DNA from: an uncultured Oscillospiraceae bacterium
Lineage (GTDB): Bacteria > Bacillota > Clostridia > Oscillospirales > Oscillospiraceae
NCBI GenBank assembly: GCA_905233595.1
Contig: CAJOFI010000124.1
Span: 2,688 to 11,502, forward strand
DNA length: 8,815 nucleotides
Direction: 5' to 3'
The notes under the pieces were generated by a model that did not search any database, was not told the origin of the DNA, and was given only the letters and a program-made list of their open reading frames with translations. Each line of letters begins with the position of its first letter. The first letter of the stretch is position 1. Below are positions 6,391-8,815 of this stretch, in pieces. Made by a program: the position numbers and the translations under genes.

Positions 6391-7954
6391 ACGCTTCCAG
6401 CTCCCGCAGCCTCTGCGCGGCCAGCTCTTTCAGACGGAGCTGATCGACCTTGCCGCTCGCGGTCAGCGGAAAGGCGGGGAAGACGAGGATATGGCTCGGA
6501 ACCTTGAAGGGGCTCAAGCGCTTGCGGAGCTTTGCGCGCAATTGCCGCTCGTCCAGCTCTCCGCCGCGCAGCACGACACAGGCCTCCACGCTCTCGCCGA
6601 GCAGCGGATGCTCAAGCCCGAGCACCTTCGCGTCGCGAATCGACGGCTCCTCCAGCAGCGCCTCCTCGATCTCCTCCGGGGCGATGTTCTCACCGGCTCG
6701 CTTGATCATGCTCTTCAGCCTGCCCCTGAGCTGGAGCAGCCCGTCCTCCGTGATGCATCCGAGATCGCCGGTGTGCAGCCAGCCGTCTTTGTCGATCGGT
6801 TGCTCCTCCGCCGGAAGCCCCAGATAGCCGTTCATCAGACAGGGACCCTTGACGACGATCTCGCCGATCTCGCCACGGGGCAGAAAACCGCGCTCCTCCG
6901 ACCAGGCGCGCACGTCCAGCACGGAAAGCGGATGCCCCAGGGTGAGCGCCCTGCGCTCGAGCGGCGTGCCGCTTTCGCTGATGGAAACGGCGGCGGCGCA
7001 CTCGCTCAGCCCATAGCTCGGCAGGATCTTCGCTCCGCCAAGGGTGTCCTCCAGGCGCTCCATATCGGCGGCGGTCATCGCGGAAGCCGACCAGCAGCAG
7101 GTTTTAATCCTGCCCTTGCCCTTCGCACTGAATTCCGGCAGGGAAACGAGCATTCTGAAATAGGTGCTGACCAGGATGATCGTCTCTATGTTATATTTGT
7201 CGATCAGCTCCAGCGCCGCCTGCGGCGCGAATTCCCGCGTCAGACAAAAGGTAATGCCCAGCTCAAAGGTCGTCATCATCACAATCATTCCGAAGGCGTG
7301 GAACATCGGCAGCGGCAGATAGGTGACCTTCCCAAACTCGTGACCCTGGATTTCCACAATTCCGGCCTGGTTCAGTAAAATCGCCTCCGAGGAGAGCGCG
7401 ACCGCCTTCGGCGCGGCTGTGGAGCCGGAGGTGAAGAGGATGACCTGAGTGTCCCGGGGGCGGATCCCCTCGGTGAACGCGCGCACGTCGGACGCTTCGA
7501 CGGGGATTTTCAGCGCCTCGGTATAGAGCTGCCAGCAGGAGAGGACGCGCCCGGAGGGGACGCCGCCCTCACAGAAGGCCTTCTCCGCCGCCTCAGTCAG
7601 GGGACCGGGCGCGTCCTCCAGCCCCAGGATCGCCCATTTGGCGTGCACCAGGCGGGTGATCGCGGCGGTATCCGCCGGATTCAGCCGGTAATTCGCCAGC
7701 GCAGCGACGCCGCCCGCCAGCAGAATGCCGAAGAAGCTCACCAGCCAGTCCGCCCCGTTCCGGGCCGAGAGGATGACAAAATCCCCCTTTTCCAGCCCAC
7801 GCGCTCTGAGCGCCGCCGCGCAGCTTCGGCTCGCCCGTATCAGCTCGGCGTAGCTCAGCGAATCCTCCTCGCAGATCACGGCAGGCTGCTCGCCGTATTT
7901 CCGCTCAAGCAGCTCCAGCCACTCGTGAAAAAGCAGGGGCGTTTCTCTGTTCAT
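6389..7954 (-). CDS. Adenylate-forming acyl ligase (acyl-CoA/acyl-ACP synthetase type)
   Basis: The 521-residue product is a complete member of the AMP-dependent synthetase superfamily, which activates a carboxylic acid with ATP and passes the acyl group to a thiol (CoA or carrier pantetheine). In order: phosphate-binding loop FTSGSTAAPK (174-183), YGLSE (314-318), GEIVVKG (364-370), GWLHTGD with Asp397, the hinge region RGRLKSMIKRAGENI (410-424) and C-terminal LTASGKVDQ with catalytic Lys502. The usual Gly in the loop (STGxPKG) is Ala at two places, which is unusual. The body looks more like acyl-CoA synthetases than NRPS A domains, so the acid is likely aliphatic or aromatic, not an amino acid, though this is inference. 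The ATG at 7954 has AAGGAG at good spacing. It is first of three genes; a carrier protein and a membrane acyltransferase follow, so transfer to that ACP is the simplest role. A CoA ligase role remains possible. Confidence 0.92.
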   Translation of the reverse strand: MNRETPLLFHEWLELLERKYGEQPAVICEEDSLSYAELIRASRSCAAALRARGLEKGDFVILSARNGADWLVSFFGILLAGGVAALANYRLNPADTAAITRLVHAKWAILGLEDAPGPLTEAAEKAFCEGGVPSGRVLSCWQLYTEALKIPVEASDVRAFTEGIRPRDTQVILFTSGSTAAPKAVALSSEAILLNQAGIVEIQGHEFGKVTYLPLPMFHAFGMIVMMTTFELGITFCLTREFAPQAALELIDKYNIETIILVSTYFRMLVSLPEFSAKGKGRIKTCCWSASAMTAADMERLEDTLGGAKILPSYGLSECAAAVSISESGTPLERRALTLGHPLSVLDVRAWSEERGFLPRGEIGEIVVKGPCLMNGYLGLPAEEQPIDKDGWLHTGDLGCITEDGLLQLRGRLKSMIKRAGENIAPEEIEEALLEEPSIRDAKVLGLEHPLLGESVEACVVLRGGELDERQLRAKLRKRLSPFKVPSHILVFPAFPLTASGKVDQLRLKELAAQRLRELEA

Positions 7955-8055
7955 CTTCGTGTCTCCTTGATCGTTCGTTCATCTGCGTGTCGGGATAGCG
8001 CATGGCAGAGCGCTTCGGCAAACATACCGGAAAAGAGCGATATAAGCAATTGCAT

Positions 8056-8084
8056 ATTATGCGCCAAATCACCCGGATTGTCAA
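8056..8084 (-). promoter_or_regulatory. Strong promoter of the ligase-acyltransferase-ACP operon, with palindrome
   Basis: On the minus strand, a perfect TTGACA (plus 8079-8084) is followed after exactly 17 bp by CATAAT (plus 8056-8061). Transcription would start near 8049, giving a leader of about 95 nt. The -10 box lies within an 11-bp palindrome GCATA-T-TATGC (8052-8062), and the start site lies in a perfect palindrome GCAATTGC (8046-8053). Either could be an operator; no regulator gene is nearby. Confidence 0.8.
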
Positions 8085-8143
8085 TACACTTTCCAGATAG
8101 AAACACGGCAAACGCATGAATGAAGAAACTGTAAACAACACGT

Positions 8144-8249
8144 CTTGCCTCCCCCTATGGGGGAGGTGGCATTTGCCGATCTCCCGCGAGGCAAATGACG
8201 GAGAGGGGCTCGCAAGCTCGCTCGACAGCTCCCCCAAAGGGGAGCCAAG
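8144..8249. repeat. MITE-like 106-bp hairpin repeat
   Basis: The ends are imperfect inverted repeats of about 21 bp (CTTGCCTCCCC... at the left; CTTGGCTCCCC... on the reverse strand at the right), and each end folds back on itself. Stems are CCTCCCCC/GGGGGAGG (8148-8155 with 8159-8166), CATTTGCC/GGCAAATG (8170-8177 with 8190-8197) and GCTCCCC/GGGGAGC (8228-8234 with 8239-8245). It contains no coding potential. It resembles GC-rich intergenic repeats that I recall from several Clostridia; family membership needs a genome-wide search. Apart from it and the two promoters, nothing was seen in the 404-base gap 7955-8358. Confidence 0.7.
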
Positions 8250-8296
8250 CCCGAGAAGAACTCCTGCGTTTGTCGTGCAGATAGAAACATTTCCCC

Positions 8297-8325
8297 TTGC
8301 AGAAGACGGCTTTGTGTGGTATTCT
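8297..8325 (+). promoter_or_regulatory. Predicted promoter of the PIN-like gene
   Basis: TTGCAG (8297-8302) and TATTCT (8320-8325) are 17 bp apart, and the -10 box is preceded by TGG, an extended -10 element. The -35 box is poor (3 of 6). The start would fall near 8331, leaving a short leader. Confidence 0.45.
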
Positions 8326-8358
8326 TGCAGTGTTCAGAAAAAGAAAAGGAAAGAAAGC

Positions 8359-8815
8359 ATGAAACACTATTATCTTGTTGATTTTGAAAACGTCGCGGAT
8401 GCAGGTCTGGACGGTTTTTTCCAGCTCTCCGAGGACGACACCGTGTATCTCTTCTATTCGCCGAAGTCCAACCGCATCAACATCGACTTCGTGCAGAAGC
8501 TGCTCGACGGTAAGGCGCGGGCGGAGCTGAAGCTGCTGAGCGTGGCGGCGGGCAACCAGGCGCTCGACCTGCAGCTTGCCTCCTTCCTCGGCAGCCTTGT
8601 CATGCAGGGGAGCGCTGACTGCACCTATACCATCGTGAGCCGGGACAAGGGCTTTGCCTGCCTGCGCTCTTTCTGGGGCAATCACGCCGGAAAGCTCAAC
8701 ATCGACCAGGCCAGCCGCATCGCGGAGGCGCGGCACGACAGACCCGCCGTGGAGCGCAAGCCGGAGAACGCCCCTGCCGCGGAGAAGAAGCCGGAGCAGC
8801 CGGTGGAGAAGAAGC
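8359..8815 (+). CDS. PIN-like nuclease-domain protein, 3' end outside window
   Basis: 152 codons are visible before the window ends, with no stop codon. The N terminus MKHYYLVDFENV places Asp8 and Glu10 at the end of the first strand, as in PIN/NYN-like metal-dependent RNase folds. Further acidic candidates are Asp70 in NQALDLQLASFLG (66-78) and Asp96 in YTIVSRDKGFACLRSFWG (90-107). These match the small PIN-like proteins common in Clostridia, whose substrate is generally unknown. After about residue 125 the sequence becomes a low-complexity tail rich in Lys, Glu, Pro and Ala, probably disordered. The ATG at 8359 is preceded by a purine-rich AAAGGAAAG stretch (from 8345). It is divergent from the acyl-ligase operon, with no reason to link the two functionally. 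The first dozen or so codons are less GC-rich than the rest. RNase activity is inference from the family. Confidence 0.82.
   Translation, partial: MKHYYLVDFENVADAGLDGFFQLSEDDTVYLFYSPKSNRINIDFVQKLLDGKARAELKLLSVAAGNQALDLQLASFLGSLVMQGSADCTYTIVSRDKGFACLRSFWGNHAGKLNIDQASRIAEARHDRPAVERKPENAPAAEKKPEQPVEKK

Noticed and set aside
6491..7378. Open frame antisense to the acyl ligase
   Set aside because: No domain can be seen and the ligase on the other strand has all its motifs.
7951..8025. A 24-codon minus-strand frame in the operon leader whose stop overlaps the ligase ATG (ATGA)
   Set aside because: The overlap is suggestive of a leader peptide, but no ribosome binding site precedes its ATG and the ligase has a good one of its own.
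7905..8237. Minus-strand open frame across the ligase start and the hairpin repeat
   Set aside because: It crosses the promoter and the repeat and overlaps the ligase start; there is no support for coding.
1..8815. CRISPR arrays, tRNA or rRNA genes, and insertion-sequence transposases
   Set aside because: No regularly spaced direct repeats, cloverleaf sequences, rRNA motifs or transposase-like proteins were found on either strand.

Overview
The window looks like a GC-rich member of the Clostridia, most likely Oscillospiraceae-like. The reasons are an RNase J rather than an RNase E-type gene, strong AGGAGG-like ribosome binding sites, sigma-A-type promoters, a TM1586-type nitroreductase next to a MATE-family gene, and short GC-rich intergenic hairpin repeats of a kind I associate with that group. 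The genus is not determined, and the assignment is inference from gene content, not from any search.

Layout. 1-205: a repeat copy, a promoter and a leader. 206-1861 (+): RNase J, followed by a strong terminator (1876-1918). 1942-2679 (+): a promoter and a nitroreductase-family flavoprotein. 2683-3290 (+): a MATE efflux-pump pseudogene, frameshifted and missing most of its middle. 3291-3489: intergenic, with a second copy of the repeat, an imperfect inverted repeat and a stem-loop. 3490-4941 (-): a hybrid sensor histidine kinase with its own promoter. 5049-7954 (-): a three-gene operon read in the order adenylate-forming acyl ligase, multi-span acyltransferase-3 membrane protein, acyl carrier protein. 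It starts from a very good promoter at 8056-8084. 7955-8358: a divergent intergenic region with that promoter, a 106-bp MITE-like hairpin repeat and a second promoter. 8359-8815 (+): the start of a PIN-like nuclease-domain protein that runs off the window.

How the genes work together. The most interesting unit is the ligase/acyltransferase/ACP operon. An adenylating ligase, a carrier protein and a polytopic membrane acyltransferase are the same three logical parts as DltA, DltC and DltB of the D-alanylation pathway. Here the ligase resembles acyl-CoA synthetases and the membrane protein is of the acyltransferase-3 type, not MBOAT. A plausible reading is a dedicated system that activates an organic acid, loads it on a carrier and places it on a surface glycan or lipid; the substrate and acceptor cannot be read from sequence. 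The hybrid kinase lies downstream on the same strand but appears to be a separate transcription unit. The nitroreductase and the dead MATE gene are tightly coupled and probably once formed an operon.
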